A stretch of DNA of 64,000 nucleotides, from NCBI RefSeq assembly GCF_046736345.1, contig NZ_CP157210.1, positions 186,001 to 250,000 of the forward strand. The letters are read 5' to 3'. Both the position numbers and the translations under genes were made by a program. Every line of letters starts with the position of its first letter. Within the stretch, counting starts at the first letter, position 1. This document shows, in pieces, positions 34,379 to 43,435 of this stretch. The notes below the pieces were generated by a model. That model was not told where the DNA came from. It saw nothing but the letters and a program-made list of their open reading frames with translations, and did no database searches. This DNA comes from Hyphococcus formosus (GTDB lineage Bacteria; Pseudomonadota; Alphaproteobacteria; Caulobacterales; Parvularculaceae).

Positions 34379-36487
34379 TTGCGGATCGCTTTCTTGCTCT
34401 TCGGTCTCGGTGTTTTTGCGTTTGCCAAAGAGCGCGTTCAGTCCTTCGTTGATCAATTGTTCTTCGGTCGAGGGCGCAGTGGCGCTTTCATCGGTGTTGC
34501 TATTGTCATCGGAACTGCCATTGTCCGCAGGGCGTCCGAATAATCCGTCGATAATTGATTTTGCTGGATCTGATTCTTCCGTTTCACCTTCTTCGCTGGC
34601 TTCATCATTATTGCCGCGATTAAAAAGGTCTTGAATCCCTTTTTGAATGCCCGTTCTTGCGAGGCTTTCGGCATCAACCCCAATGGTCGGTTTAGAAAAT
34701 GTGCCGCCAACCCGGACAGGGATCGAGATTGTTCTGCCGCCTTCACCATTCAGTTTTGAATTTGCTTTTGGTACCAACCGCAGATCAATCGTTTGTTGCG
34801 CAAGATTGATCGTACCTTTTCCGGTCATGTTGAGATGCGGACCGTTAAGCGTAATTGTCGGCGCATTGACTAGCCCGTCCGTGATTGAAAAATCTGACAG
34901 GAATTCTGAAAAGTCCGTTTGCTGAGAAGGGCCGCGGGCCTGTGTGACCGCGCGCTGTAACGCCGCGGGGTTAAAGCCTTCCTGAAACTCGCCGACAGCC
35001 CGGACAAGCCCCGCAATATTCACGCCCTTAAGCGCGCCATTCGCAAGATCAAATCCGCCAGATCCGTCGATACTGTTCATGATCGCGGCCTGACTTGCGC
35101 CCGTGGCATTGAAGTTAAATTTGAACGAACCCAGCCCAAGCAGGTTGTCGTGTCTGAGGAGGTCTTTGGACAATGGTTGCGCCTTGACCGCGTTCATGTC
35201 GAAATTGCCCGCAAAGGATGGCGTTGTGCTGCGTGCATTGAGAACAAACCGGCCTGAGCCTTGACCGCCATACATAGAGAGTTCTGGGATCTCGGCGGTC
35301 ATGCGTCCAGCGTCGACCATCAGCTTGATCCGGCTTTCGCCCATCACGAGATTGTTCACATAGATTGCATTCGTGGTGATATCGAAAACCGCATCCATGT
35401 TGCGAAGGCTGGAAAAGTCCATCTTTGCGTCGGACCATTCCGGGAAGCCTTCGGCGCTGGTTGCGGGCGGCGGCATATAGGGGCGGAGGTCCAGTGTTTC
35501 CGTCGAAAGCACCCCATCAGCTTTGGGACGCGGGCCGGACCAATCAAGCGTCATTGCACCATTGGCAGTGATGTCATCAAAATTAATCGTTGCATCGCCC
35601 AACCGGACTGCATTCGCAGTGCCGTCGATATTGCCTTTAACCGCGAGCTTATCAAAGCCGGGGGCATCGGCGAGTTCGGTCCCCATCAGCGCGGCGAGCG
35701 CAGGCAGGTCAGGGGCATCGATCGTGGCAGGACCAGAATATTCGATGCCGTTTTTCGTTGCGATGGTCAGGTCGGCACCAGCCGTAGCATCGCCGATGGT
35801 GAGATTGAGTTTAAGATTTCCCGGCTCTTCTGCCATGAGATCCGCAAGGCTGGTCAGGACCATATCGATCGTGGACGGCGTATCCTGAAAGACAAGATTG
35901 CCACGCGCTTCGAGTGGTTCTTTGAGGCTATTGAGAACAATCGTTAGGTTGATATCCTCGGCGCTGTATTTCTGATTTGCGGCGTCATCGTTAAAAATAG
36001 CCGAGCCTTCGACGATACGTACGTCACCAAGTTTAAGTTCGCGCAGCGTGTTGCCATTCTCGGCAGTAGCGGGCGCATCAGATTGCTCTGCGGTTTGTTC
36101 CGCGCCAATGGCCCAGTTAATTTCGCCATTTTGCTTTCGGGCGAGTTTAATGTCGGGACGCGTTAAAACAAACCTGTCGATTTCAACACTTTCAGATAAG
36201 AGCGGAAGCAGTTTAACGCCAATATCCGCCTCCTCGACGCGAAGAAGATAGGGCGCATCGAAACCCTCTTCATTTGCGATGGTCAGATCTTTGACGTGAA
36301 AGGCTGTACGCGGAAAAATTCGGAAAGAAAGGTCGTTGCCAATCGTCACTTCGCGTCCGACCGAATTCGTCGCTGCGGTTTCGATACGGTCTTTAAACGC
36401 TGCAACCGGGATCAGCCCCGGCAAAAAGAGGAGGATAGACAACGCTATACCGATCAAAGCGACGAGTAGGAAAAGAATTCTGCTCAT
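34376..36487 (-). CDS. AsmA-family envelope protein
   Basis: This 703-aa protein has an N-terminal signal anchor (MSRILFLLVALIGIALSILL) followed by the AsmA pattern FKDRIETAATNSVGREVTIG and LSFRIFPRTAFHVKDLTIAN, then long repeating beta-strand lines typical of AsmA/YhdP-like proteins. The conserved C-terminal AsmA_2 segment is visible around residues 440-610 (GLGSFKFNFNATG, GGFDLANGALKGVNIAGLVR, MTGKGTINLAQQTIDLRLVP, VRVGGTFSKPTIGVD). The tail after 625 is Glu/Asp/Ser-rich. These proteins are bridge-like lipid carriers or outer-membrane assembly factors in the periplasm. It is monocistronic and divergent from macA. Confidence 0.9.
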   Translation of the reverse strand: MSRILFLLVALIGIALSILLFLPGLIPVAAFKDRIETAATNSVGREVTIGNDLSFRIFPRTAFHVKDLTIANEEGFDAPYLLRVEEADIGVKLLPLLSESVEIDRFVLTRPDIKLARKQNGEINWAIGAEQTAEQSDAPATAENGNTLRELKLGDVRIVEGSAIFNDDAANQKYSAEDINLTIVLNSLKEPLEARGNLVFQDTPSTIDMVLTSLADLMAEEPGNLKLNLTIGDATAGADLTIATKNGIEYSGPATIDAPDLPALAALMGTELADAPGFDKLAVKGNIDGTANAVRLGDATINFDDITANGAMTLDWSGPRPKADGVLSTETLDLRPYMPPPATSAEGFPEWSDAKMDFSSLRNMDAVFDITTNAIYVNNLVMGESRIKLMVDAGRMTAEIPELSMYGGQGSGRFVLNARSTTPSFAGNFDMNAVKAQPLSKDLLRHDNLLGLGSFKFNFNATGASQAAIMNSIDGSGGFDLANGALKGVNIAGLVRAVGEFQEGFNPAALQRAVTQARGPSQQTDFSEFLSDFSITDGLVNAPTITLNGPHLNMTGKGTINLAQQTIDLRLVPKANSKLNGEGGRTISIPVRVGGTFSKPTIGVDAESLARTGIQKGIQDLFNRGNNDEASEEGETEESDPAKSIIDGLFGRPADNGSSDDNSNTDESATAPSTEEQLINEGLNALFGKRKNTETEEQESDPQ

Positions 36488-36820
36488 GACGTTTCTTTCG
36501 CGAATTAAAAAATCAGTCGGGAACGGCTCTCAATACGCTAACACATTTAGTCGATAACGGGTTCTGATCCAGTGGTAATCAAAAAAATCCCGCGTTCGAG
36601 CTGCTGATTTTAACCCCGCTTATGTGACAAATCCAAGGCTTGGCAAGCCAAGTTGAATATTGGGTAAATGCAGCCGGCCCGCTGCCACAATCGCGCCGCA
36701 AATAAGCCGCGATATGATCATGAAACAACAATGGTTTTCCTCGACGGAAATTTGTTCCTGCGCCGTTTAGACAGGGAAACGACCATCTGTCTTTGCTCGG
36801 GAAAATAAAAGAGAAATTTC
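36488..36820. other. Divergent asmA-macA intergenic region
   Basis: This 333-bp gap holds no gene I can support. CTTGGC-AA-GCCAAG at 36639-36652 is a perfect inverted repeat overlapping CCAAG-G-CTTGG (36633-36643), a possible operator for one of the divergent units. AAGAG precedes the macA ATG. Confidence 0.4.
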
Positions 36821-38167
36821 ATGCGCGTGCCCAACCTCATTCGAAACCGGCCAAAAACCGCAATTATTGTCGTGGCTGCGGTGGTGATATTGGCCGGAGT
36901 GGCTGTCGTTCGGAATGCAGGGGACAAGCCGAGCTATCAGACGGCTGCGGTTACCAAGGGTGACCTAGAGGTGGCGATCTCCGCATCAGGAAAGGTACAG
37001 CCAAAAAACTATGTTGATGTCGGCGCGCAGGTCTCGGGCCAGCTAGAGCAATTTTATGCTGAGATCGGCGATTATGTCGAAAAGGGACAATTGCTTGCGC
37101 AAATCGATGAAACCATTGCCGCCACCAAAGTTGAGGCAGACCGAGCGCAACTCAAGGAAACCAGGGCCAGCTATGCCCAGCAGGAGGCCACATTAGAGCT
37201 TGCCAGGGCGAATGCGGCCCGTGCCGAGATGCTTTATGCGGCGGATGCAATCTCGCAGGCTGAATATCAGGCGGCGATTGCGGACCGGAAAGTGGCACAA
37301 GCGCGGCTCACACAGTTAGAAGCGCAAATAGAGCGGCAAAATTCGACGCTGGAAGCTGATCTGGCAACGCTGGAATTTACGAAAATATATGCGCCGATCT
37401 CCGGTACAGTTGTTTCCCAGACTGCGGTCGAGGGGCAAACGCTCAATGCGAACCAGACCACACCAACCATTTTGCGGATTGCCGACCTAACGGTCATGAC
37501 TGTCGAAGCCGAAGTTTCTGAAGCAGATGTTCTGCGCGTGAAAAAGGATCAGGAAGCCTATTTCACGACTCTCGGCGGCGATGAAAAATGGGAAAGCACT
37601 GTGCGTCAGGTCTTGCCACAACCTGAAGTGTTGAATGACGTCGTGCTCTACAAAGTTCTCCTTGATGTCGAAAACCATGATGAAATTTTAAAGCCCGAAA
37701 TGACGGCGCAAGTCTTTTTTGTTTCCGGCAAGGCAGATGACGCAATATTAGCGCCGGTCGCCGCCCTGCGGGATGGTCGTCAACGGCCACAACGCCCGTC
37801 AGGTAGCCGGGAACGGGAAGGCCGTCGCGGCCTGATGGCGGCAAATGCGCAAGAGCCCAATGGGACGGATGCAAATAAGGCTCAAAGAGACCGCCCAAGA
37901 AATCCAAACCGCGAAGCCATGCGTGCGATCATGCAGGAAAATCCGGATGCGGAGCGAAAAATGGTGCTCGTTATGCGTGACGGAAAACCAGTGCCGCAGC
38001 CTGTGTTGGTTGGTATCAAAAACCGCACACAAGCAGAAATTTTGTACGGCCTTGAAGTGGGTGACGAGCTTGTGATCGGCGAGGCGCAAACTGCCCGTCC
38101 GCAAAACCGCGGTAATGGCAACCGCGCAAATCGCCCGCCAGGCATGGGCCGGCGTGGCCCGCGTTAA
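36821..38167 (+). CDS. macA: MacA-like periplasmic adaptor of a tripartite efflux pump
   Basis: This 448-aa HlyD/RND-MFP adaptor has an N-terminal membrane anchor (AIIVVAAVVILAGVAVVRNA), the lipoyl halves (VAISASGKVQPKNYVDVGAQ and FTKIYAPISGTVVSQTAVEG), a helical hairpin between (about 95-195), and the beta-barrel/MP domains (ILRIADLTVMTVEAEVSEAD, EMTAQVFFVSGKADDAILAP). Residues about 318-378 form an Arg/Pro/Asn-rich low-complexity insertion, and the last 20 residues are again Arg/Gly/Pro-rich. Such segments are not typical of MacA. It links the MacB ABC transporter to the outer-membrane factor encoded downstream. macB starts 25 bp after its stop. Confidence 0.9.
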   Translation: MRVPNLIRNRPKTAIIVVAAVVILAGVAVVRNAGDKPSYQTAAVTKGDLEVAISASGKVQPKNYVDVGAQVSGQLEQFYAEIGDYVEKGQLLAQIDETIAATKVEADRAQLKETRASYAQQEATLELARANAARAEMLYAADAISQAEYQAAIADRKVAQARLTQLEAQIERQNSTLEADLATLEFTKIYAPISGTVVSQTAVEGQTLNANQTTPTILRIADLTVMTVEAEVSEADVLRVKKDQEAYFTTLGGDEKWESTVRQVLPQPEVLNDVVLYKVLLDVENHDEILKPEMTAQVFFVSGKADDAILAPVAALRDGRQRPQRPSGSREREGRRGLMAANAQEPNGTDANKAQRDRPRNPNREAMRAIMQENPDAERKMVLVMRDGKPVPQPVLVGIKNRTQAEILYGLEVGDELVIGEAQTARPQNRGNGNRANRPPGMGRRGPR

Positions 38168-38192
38168 TCGCTCTCAAGATCGGAACGATACA

Positions 38193-40127
38193 ATGTCAGC
38201 TTTGATCACTCTTGAAAACGTGACCCGCGTCTATGGAAGCGGTGCAGCCGAGGTGCGTGCACTAGACGGCGTCAATCTAACGGTAAATGCGGGTGAATTT
38301 GTTGCGATTGTTGGCCAATCCGGGTCGGGCAAATCAACCTTGATGAATATTCTTGGCTGTTTGGATCGGCCCACAAGCGGGGCCTACCATGTGCGCGGTA
38401 CGGATGTGTCTAACCTCAGTCCCGACCAGCTTGCTGGCTTGCGCCGCGAAACATTTGGTTTTGTCTTTCAGCGCTACAATCTTTTGGCAACGGCCTCTGC
38501 GGCCGAGAATGTCGAAATTCCGGCCATCTATGCGGGGCTTGACCGTACGGCGCGGCAATCGCGAGCATTGGACCTTCTCGATAAGTTAGGGATCGGTGAT
38601 CGCGGACACCACAAGCCGAATGAATTGTCTGGCGGCCAGCAACAAAGGGTTGCTGTGGCTCGTGCACTGATGAATGACGCCGAAATTATTCTCGCGGACG
38701 AGCCAACCGGCGCGCTTGATTCCGGATCGAGCGAGGAGCTGTTGCGCTTGCTTGAGGATATGCATGCCGCTGGCCGGACAATAATTTTGATCACTCATGA
38801 CCAATCAGTCGCAAAGCGCGCGAAGCGCGTCGTCGAAATCAAAGATGGACGTATTGTTTCGGATTCGGGCGCGACGACATCAGCCGAGGAACGCGCGCCC
38901 TATGAGCGCGTAAGCGGCGAAAATTCACTTTGGATGCAGTTTCTGGAAGCGGTCAAAATGGCCTTCCGGTCTTTGCACGCAAATTTGTTCCGTACCTCCC
39001 TGACCTTGCTCGGGGTTGTCATTGGTGTGTCGGCGGTTGTGGCGATGTTGGCGATCGGTGAGGGGAGCCAGAAACAGGTCGTTTCCAGTATCGAAACGAT
39101 GGGTGCAAACCTTCTATTTGTGCGGCCCGGCGCGCCGGGAACACGAATGCGCGGAAACGCGATTGCGACATTGACGGTTGAAGATGCCGAATATCTCGAA
39201 GAGCTGGATAATGTTATCGCGGCGGTGCCCGGCCGAACCAGTCGTGAAACCCTGCGCGCCGGTGAGGTTGATTATCAAACCACGGTCGAAGGCGCGACTC
39301 CCGATTGGGTGGTCGCCAAAAATTGGCCGATGGCGCATGGCACTTTTTATTCCGAAGAAGACGAAACTCGTCGTGCTGCTGTGGTCGTTTTAGGTGCGAC
39401 GGTCGCCGAAAGCCTGTTCGGCGATCAGGCATCGGCAGTCGGACAGTATTTATTCATCGGTTCGACACCATTTGAGGTCGGCGGCGTTCTGGCCGCTAAG
39501 GGCGCGACCGCATGGGGGCAGGATATGGATGACATAGCCCTTGTTCCCCTCAGTACCGGGATGATGCGGATATTCGGGCGAAATTATTTGAATTCAATCA
39601 CCATCGCGGTCGAGGACGCAAAAAAGATCGGTGAGACCGAGGCGGCGGCCGAGGCGCTTTTATTGACCCGGCATGGAGGTGTGCTCGATTTCAATTTGCG
39701 GAACACCGCATCCATTCTTGAATCGGTTCGGGAGACACAAAACGCTTTTTCCATGTTGCTGGGCTCGGTTGCAGCGATCTCGTTAATCGTTGGCGGCATA
39801 GGCGTGATGAATATCATGCTCGTCAGCGTAAGCGAACGCACCCGGGAAATCGGTGTACGGATGGCAACAGGCGCACGGCGCTCAGATATCATGATGCAGT
39901 TTAACACCGAAGCGCTGGTCGTGGGCGGTTTAGGTGGCCTGTTAGGGGTGTTGATCGGTCTGGGCGTATCGATTGCGCTGGGCGCAAGCGGTATGTCGAT
40001 TGCGATTACACCGACACCAGCGATTTTGGCTTTCAGTTCTGCGCTGGCAATTGGCCTGATTTTCGGTTTCATGCCCGCCCGCAAGGCTGCGCGCCTTGAC
40101 CCTGTTATTGCGTTGGCATCGGAGTAG
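38193..40127 (+). CDS. macB: MacB-like ABC transporter (ATPase fused to FtsX-like permease)
   Basis: This 644-aa protein has an N-terminal ABC ATPase (Walker A GQSGSGKS at 41-48, signature LSGGQQQR, Walker B EIILADEPTGALD, H-loop ILITHD), then a MacB permease: a transmembrane helix at about 272-295, a periplasmic domain, and three C-terminal helices with the FtsX motif SVSERTREIGVRMATGARRS. MacB is a mechanotransmitting ATPase that drives export through MacA and a TolC-type channel. I chose the ATG at 38193 because the longer frame overlaps macA and GGAACG precedes it. It ends 4 bp before the next gene. Confidence 0.94.
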   Translation: MSALITLENVTRVYGSGAAEVRALDGVNLTVNAGEFVAIVGQSGSGKSTLMNILGCLDRPTSGAYHVRGTDVSNLSPDQLAGLRRETFGFVFQRYNLLATASAAENVEIPAIYAGLDRTARQSRALDLLDKLGIGDRGHHKPNELSGGQQQRVAVARALMNDAEIILADEPTGALDSGSSEELLRLLEDMHAAGRTIILITHDQSVAKRAKRVVEIKDGRIVSDSGATTSAEERAPYERVSGENSLWMQFLEAVKMAFRSLHANLFRTSLTLLGVVIGVSAVVAMLAIGEGSQKQVVSSIETMGANLLFVRPGAPGTRMRGNAIATLTVEDAEYLEELDNVIAAVPGRTSRETLRAGEVDYQTTVEGATPDWVVAKNWPMAHGTFYSEEDETRRAAVVVLGATVAESLFGDQASAVGQYLFIGSTPFEVGGVLAAKGATAWGQDMDDIALVPLSTGMMRIFGRNYLNSITIAVEDAKKIGETEAAAEALLLTRHGGVLDFNLRNTASILESVRETQNAFSMLLGSVAAISLIVGGIGVMNIMLVSVSERTREIGVRMATGARRSDIMMQFNTEALVVGGLGGLLGVLIGLGVSIALGASGMSIAITPTPAILAFSSALAIGLIFGFMPARKAARLDPVIALASE

Positions 40128-40131
40128 GATA

Positions 40132-41493
40132 ATGAAAAAACTGTTTCTCGTTTCCACTTGCTTGGTCTTGACGGCCTGCACCTCCTTGCCAAACCGTGAT
40201 GGCGCGACTGGTCCTGTACCGGATGCGTTCGTTTACGCAGACGATACCATGAATGCGGCCGCGCTCGATCAGGTGTGGTGGGAACATTTTGGCGATCCAA
40301 CGCTGTCGGCATTGATCGAACAAGCCCTTCACGCGAACAAAAATGTCGAGGCAGGGCTCGCGGCGCTGCGCGCCTCGCGTGCATCCCTACGCATTGCCAA
40401 TGCGTCTTTATATCCTCAATTGAGTGCAGGCGCGTCGGCAAATTCCAATTCAGATAACGGGTTTGACGATGTCTCTGGTTCGGCACGCGGTACGGCATCC
40501 TATCAGCTCGATCTATTCGGTCAGAATAGCGCGAACCGGAGCGCCGCCGCATCTAGCTACGAAGCGCAATATTATAATCAGCGTGCATTGGAATTAACGA
40601 TCTCATCCGATGTTGCCTTCAATTACTTTTCCGTGCTGGCGCTACGGCAACGGCTCGAAGTCGCGCAGTCAAATCTTGATATCTCGGAGCGAATATACGA
40701 GATCGTAAAGGCGCGCTATGAAGCGGGCAGCGTTTCCCGCTTTGACCTTAAAAGCCAGGAAGCCGCCATCGCAAATGCGCGAGCGCGCCTACCGCAGATT
40801 GAACAGCAGCTTGTCAGTACAGAAACAGCATTGGCTATTCTGCTTGGCCAGGCATCGCAGGACTTCTCAGCTCCCGATGGGGCACTGATGGATATGGTCC
40901 CGCCCGATATTGATCCGGGCTTGCCATCCGACCTTCTTTTGCGGCGGCCTGATCTTTTGGGAGCGGAGGCGGCATTGCGGGCTGCTGACGCCGATATTGC
41001 GGCGGCACGCGCCGCGTTCTTTCCGTCAATCGACCTGAGCGCGGGCGTTAATGCGGGCCTTACCGGAGGCACCAGCGTTCTGGGCACATTGGCGGGGTCA
41101 TTGTCGGCACCAATCTTCAGCGGTGGCCGGTTGGAAGGTCAGCTTGAAAGCGCGAGAGCCCGCGCTGACCAGCAACTCGCACAATACCAGCAAGCGACGT
41201 TAAACGCATTGCGTGACGTCGATGTCAGTTTGAGCGCTCTCTCAACCGCCGAAAAGCGCGAAGCCGAGCTCTTCATTGCGCAGTCTGCGTCAGATGAATC
41301 GCTCCAATTGGCTGAGCTTCGCTACAAGACCGGGGCTGACGATCTCACCAGCCTCTTGAATGCGCAAAGCACCGCATTCAACGCTGCCGATAGCTTGTAT
41401 CAGGGGCGTCTTGACCGGCTCTCAGCGGCGATTGACTTGTTTGTGGCACTGGGCGGCGGTTGGAGCGAAGCCCCGACCTTGGCGAGCCTCTGA
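40132..41493 (+). CDS. NodT/OprM-type outer-membrane factor lipoprotein
   Basis: This 453-aa protein has a lipoprotein signal (MKKLFLVSTCLVLTAC, lipobox LTAC) and two OEP repeats (about 60-250 and 255-445) with the helical signatures ALRASRASLRIANASLYPQL, AANRSAAASSYEAQ, FDLKSQEAAIANARARLPQI and LLLRRPDLLGAEAALRAADA. It is the outer-membrane channel for MacAB. ATG at 40132 is preceded by GGAGTAGGAT within the macB end, so the three genes form one operon. Exported substrate unknown: MacAB pumps handle macrolides, lipopeptides, siderophores or peptides. Confidence 0.93.
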   Translation: MKKLFLVSTCLVLTACTSLPNRDGATGPVPDAFVYADDTMNAAALDQVWWEHFGDPTLSALIEQALHANKNVEAGLAALRASRASLRIANASLYPQLSAGASANSNSDNGFDDVSGSARGTASYQLDLFGQNSANRSAAASSYEAQYYNQRALELTISSDVAFNYFSVLALRQRLEVAQSNLDISERIYEIVKARYEAGSVSRFDLKSQEAAIANARARLPQIEQQLVSTETALAILLGQASQDFSAPDGALMDMVPPDIDPGLPSDLLLRRPDLLGAEAALRAADADIAAARAAFFPSIDLSAGVNAGLTGGTSVLGTLAGSLSAPIFSGGRLEGQLESARARADQQLAQYQQATLNALRDVDVSLSALSTAEKREAELFIAQSASDESLQLAELRYKTGADDLTSLLNAQSTAFNAADSLYQGRLDRLSAAIDLFVALGGGWSEAPTLASL

Positions 41494-41592
41494 TCCCTGT
41501 CATATGCGCCCGGTATTATGCTTCGCGAATCGGGCATAAGGTGAGGCCAATTGTTCGCGCGAATTATGGTTAGCCCGAATAAGGGCGGGTGC

Positions 41593-41607
41593 GAACATAT
41601 TCGGAAC
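41593..41607 (-). promoter_or_regulatory. LexA (SOS) box upstream of recA
   Basis: On the plus strand GAAC-ATATTCG-GAAC, i.e. GTTC-N7-GTTC on the minus strand, is the direct-repeat LexA site of alphaproteobacteria. It lies 118 bp before the recA start codon. Confidence 0.75.
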
Positions 41608-41647
41608 ATTTTTGGAAAAATATTGAATTTCAATAGATTGACGACTG

Positions 41648-41676
41648 TTGAAATATGAGAACAAATAGCGTACAAA
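41648..41676 (+). promoter_or_regulatory. Candidate recA promoter
   Basis: TTGAAA (41648-41653), 17-bp spacer, TACAAA (41671-41676). It matches the -35 consensus at five and the -10 at four of six positions. The LexA box lies about 40 bp upstream of this -35, so a second promoter nearer the box is possible. Confidence 0.35.
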
Positions 41677-41724
41677 GAATCTCACATTGACAGGGCGCGG
41701 TCCTGTAATGCAACGGAGGCGGCG

Positions 41725-42810
41725 GTGAGCAAGAGCGGATTACGAGTGGTGGAGACGGGCAAAGTGGATAAATCAAAAGCGCTGGAATCGGCGATCTCGC
41801 AGATCGACAAGGCATTCGGTAAAGGTTCGCTGATGCGTCTTGGTGATCGCGAAGTGGTTGATATTGAATCAATCTCAACCGGCTCAATCGGGCTCGATAT
41901 CGCGCTCGGTATCGGCGGATTGCCAAAGGGCCGCATTATCGAAGTTTACGGGCCGGAGAGCTCCGGTAAGACGACGCTGGCTTTGCATGTCGCTGCAGAG
42001 GCGCAGCGAAAAGGCGGCACCGCAGCATTTGTTGATGCGGAACACGCGCTAGACCCGGTGTATGCGCAAAAGCTCGGCGTTAATCTCGACGAGCTATTGG
42101 TGTCGCAGCCAGATACAGGCGAGCAGGCGCTTGAAATCGCGGACACGTTGGTTCGCTCAGGGGCTGTTGATGTTTTGGTGATCGACTCGGTTGCTGCGTT
42201 GACGCCGCGGGCTGAACTTGAAGGCGATATGGGCGACTCGCTGCCGGGCCTTCAGGCGCGTCTGATGAGCCAAGCCCTGAGAAAGCTTACGGGATCAATT
42301 TCAAAGTCAAATACGCTGGTGATCTTTATCAACCAGATCCGGATGAAAATCGGCGTGATGTTTGGCTCGCCAGAGACAACCACGGGCGGGAATGCGTTGA
42401 AATTCTATTCTTCGGTTCGTCTTGATATTCGCCGGATTGGCGCGATTAAAAATCGCGATGAGGTTGTCGGTAACCAGACCCGCGTGAAGGTCGTCAAAAA
42501 CAAGGTTGCACCGCCGTTTAAACAGGTCGAGTTCGACATCATGTATGGCGAAGGGATCTCGAAAATGGGCGAGTTGATCGACCTCGGCGTGAAGGCCGAT
42601 GTGGTTGAAAAGTCCGGCTCCTGGTTCTCTTATAACTCAGAGCGTGTCGGCCAAGGTCGCGAGAATGCGAAACAGTTCTTGCGCGATAATCCGGCGATTG
42701 CCGCTGAGATCGAAGCGGCTATCCGCCAGAATGCGGGCCTCGTGGCTGAGGAAATGCTGACCGGCGAATCGGGCGGCGATTCCGACGACGATGTTGCGGC
42801 CGAAGCGTAA
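41725..42810 (+). CDS. recA: Recombinase RecA
   Basis: This 361-aa recombinase drives homologous strand exchange and LexA self-cleavage. Walker A GPESSGKT is at 76-83, with DVLVIDSVAALTPRAEL (Walker B), the L1/L2 DNA-binding loops (EGDMGDSLPGLQARLMSQAL and GVMFGSPETTTGGNALKFYS) and the C-terminal domain with an acidic tail (SGGDSDDDVAAEA). The start codon is GTG at 41725; GGAGG ends 5 nt upstream. Expression is probably SOS-regulated through the upstream LexA box. It is monocistronic. Confidence 0.99.
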   Translation: MSKSGLRVVETGKVDKSKALESAISQIDKAFGKGSLMRLGDREVVDIESISTGSIGLDIALGIGGLPKGRIIEVYGPESSGKTTLALHVAAEAQRKGGTAAFVDAEHALDPVYAQKLGVNLDELLVSQPDTGEQALEIADTLVRSGAVDVLVIDSVAALTPRAELEGDMGDSLPGLQARLMSQALRKLTGSISKSNTLVIFINQIRMKIGVMFGSPETTTGGNALKFYSSVRLDIRRIGAIKNRDEVVGNQTRVKVVKNKVAPPFKQVEFDIMYGEGISKMGELIDLGVKADVVEKSGSWFSYNSERVGQGRENAKQFLRDNPAIAAEIEAAIRQNAGLVAEEMLTGESGGDSDDDVAAEA

Positions 42811-42924
42811 CGTCGGTTCCTGCCCTTTGGGGTCGGGCGCATGACGCTTTGGTGAATGGTTATGTGGGGTAGGCGGTAAACTCGGCCATCGGGGTTGCCG
42901 CCACCATTTTACACGGAGGGTGTC

Positions 42925-43293
42925 ATGATTGGTTACGTAATGCTCGGAACGAATGATTTTGAAAAATCGATATCGTTTTACGACTCCTTGCTCGGGGAGA
43001 TGGGGGCGAAGCGCATCCTCGAAGGCGATAATTTCGTGGCGTGGGGTGTCGATCCTAATCAGGCGGCGTTAGCGGTTTGCCGGCCTTATGACGGCAAACC
43101 GGCAACCGTCGGGAATGGGTCAATGTCGGCGATTGCCTGTGACAAGCCCGAAACCGTGGACCGGCTCTACAAAAAGGCAATCGCGCTTGGGGCCGCAGAT
43201 GAAGGGGCAGCGGGGCCACGCGGCGAGAATTTTTATGCCGGTTATTTCCGTGATCTGGACGGCAATAAGCTCAATTTCTTCTGCACGACCTGA
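42925..43293 (+). CDS. VOC-superfamily (glyoxalase-like) protein
   Basis: This 122-aa protein has the paired beta-alpha-beta-beta-beta modules of the vicinal oxygen chelate fold: MIGYVMLGTNDFEKSISFYD at the start with SLLGEMGAKRIL, and the C-terminal GYFRDLDGNKLNFFC with the usual metal-ligand region. The His of the first module is not in its usual place. Substrate unknown. I chose ATG at 42925 because ACGGAGGG precedes it. It lies between recA and alaS on the same strand. Confidence 0.82.
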   Translation: MIGYVMLGTNDFEKSISFYDSLLGEMGAKRILEGDNFVAWGVDPNQAALAVCRPYDGKPATVGNGSMSAIACDKPETVDRLYKKAIALGAADEGAAGPRGENFYAGYFRDLDGNKLNFFCTT

Positions 43294-43435
43294 TTAGGGA
43301 TGCTGTGCGATGGCCTTTCTTGGCCCGTCCTGCCAATTGCCTAGACGTCTGGCTTCGATAGCCTTATGACGATGAACCGCGTTAGCCGGTATGGCGGCGC
43401 GGTTTTTTGAACTCAGTAACGCAGGCCCATTCCGC

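Noticed and set aside
38115..38192. macB starting at 38115
   Set aside because: This start lies inside macA in another frame; ATG 38193 begins the standard MacB N-terminus.
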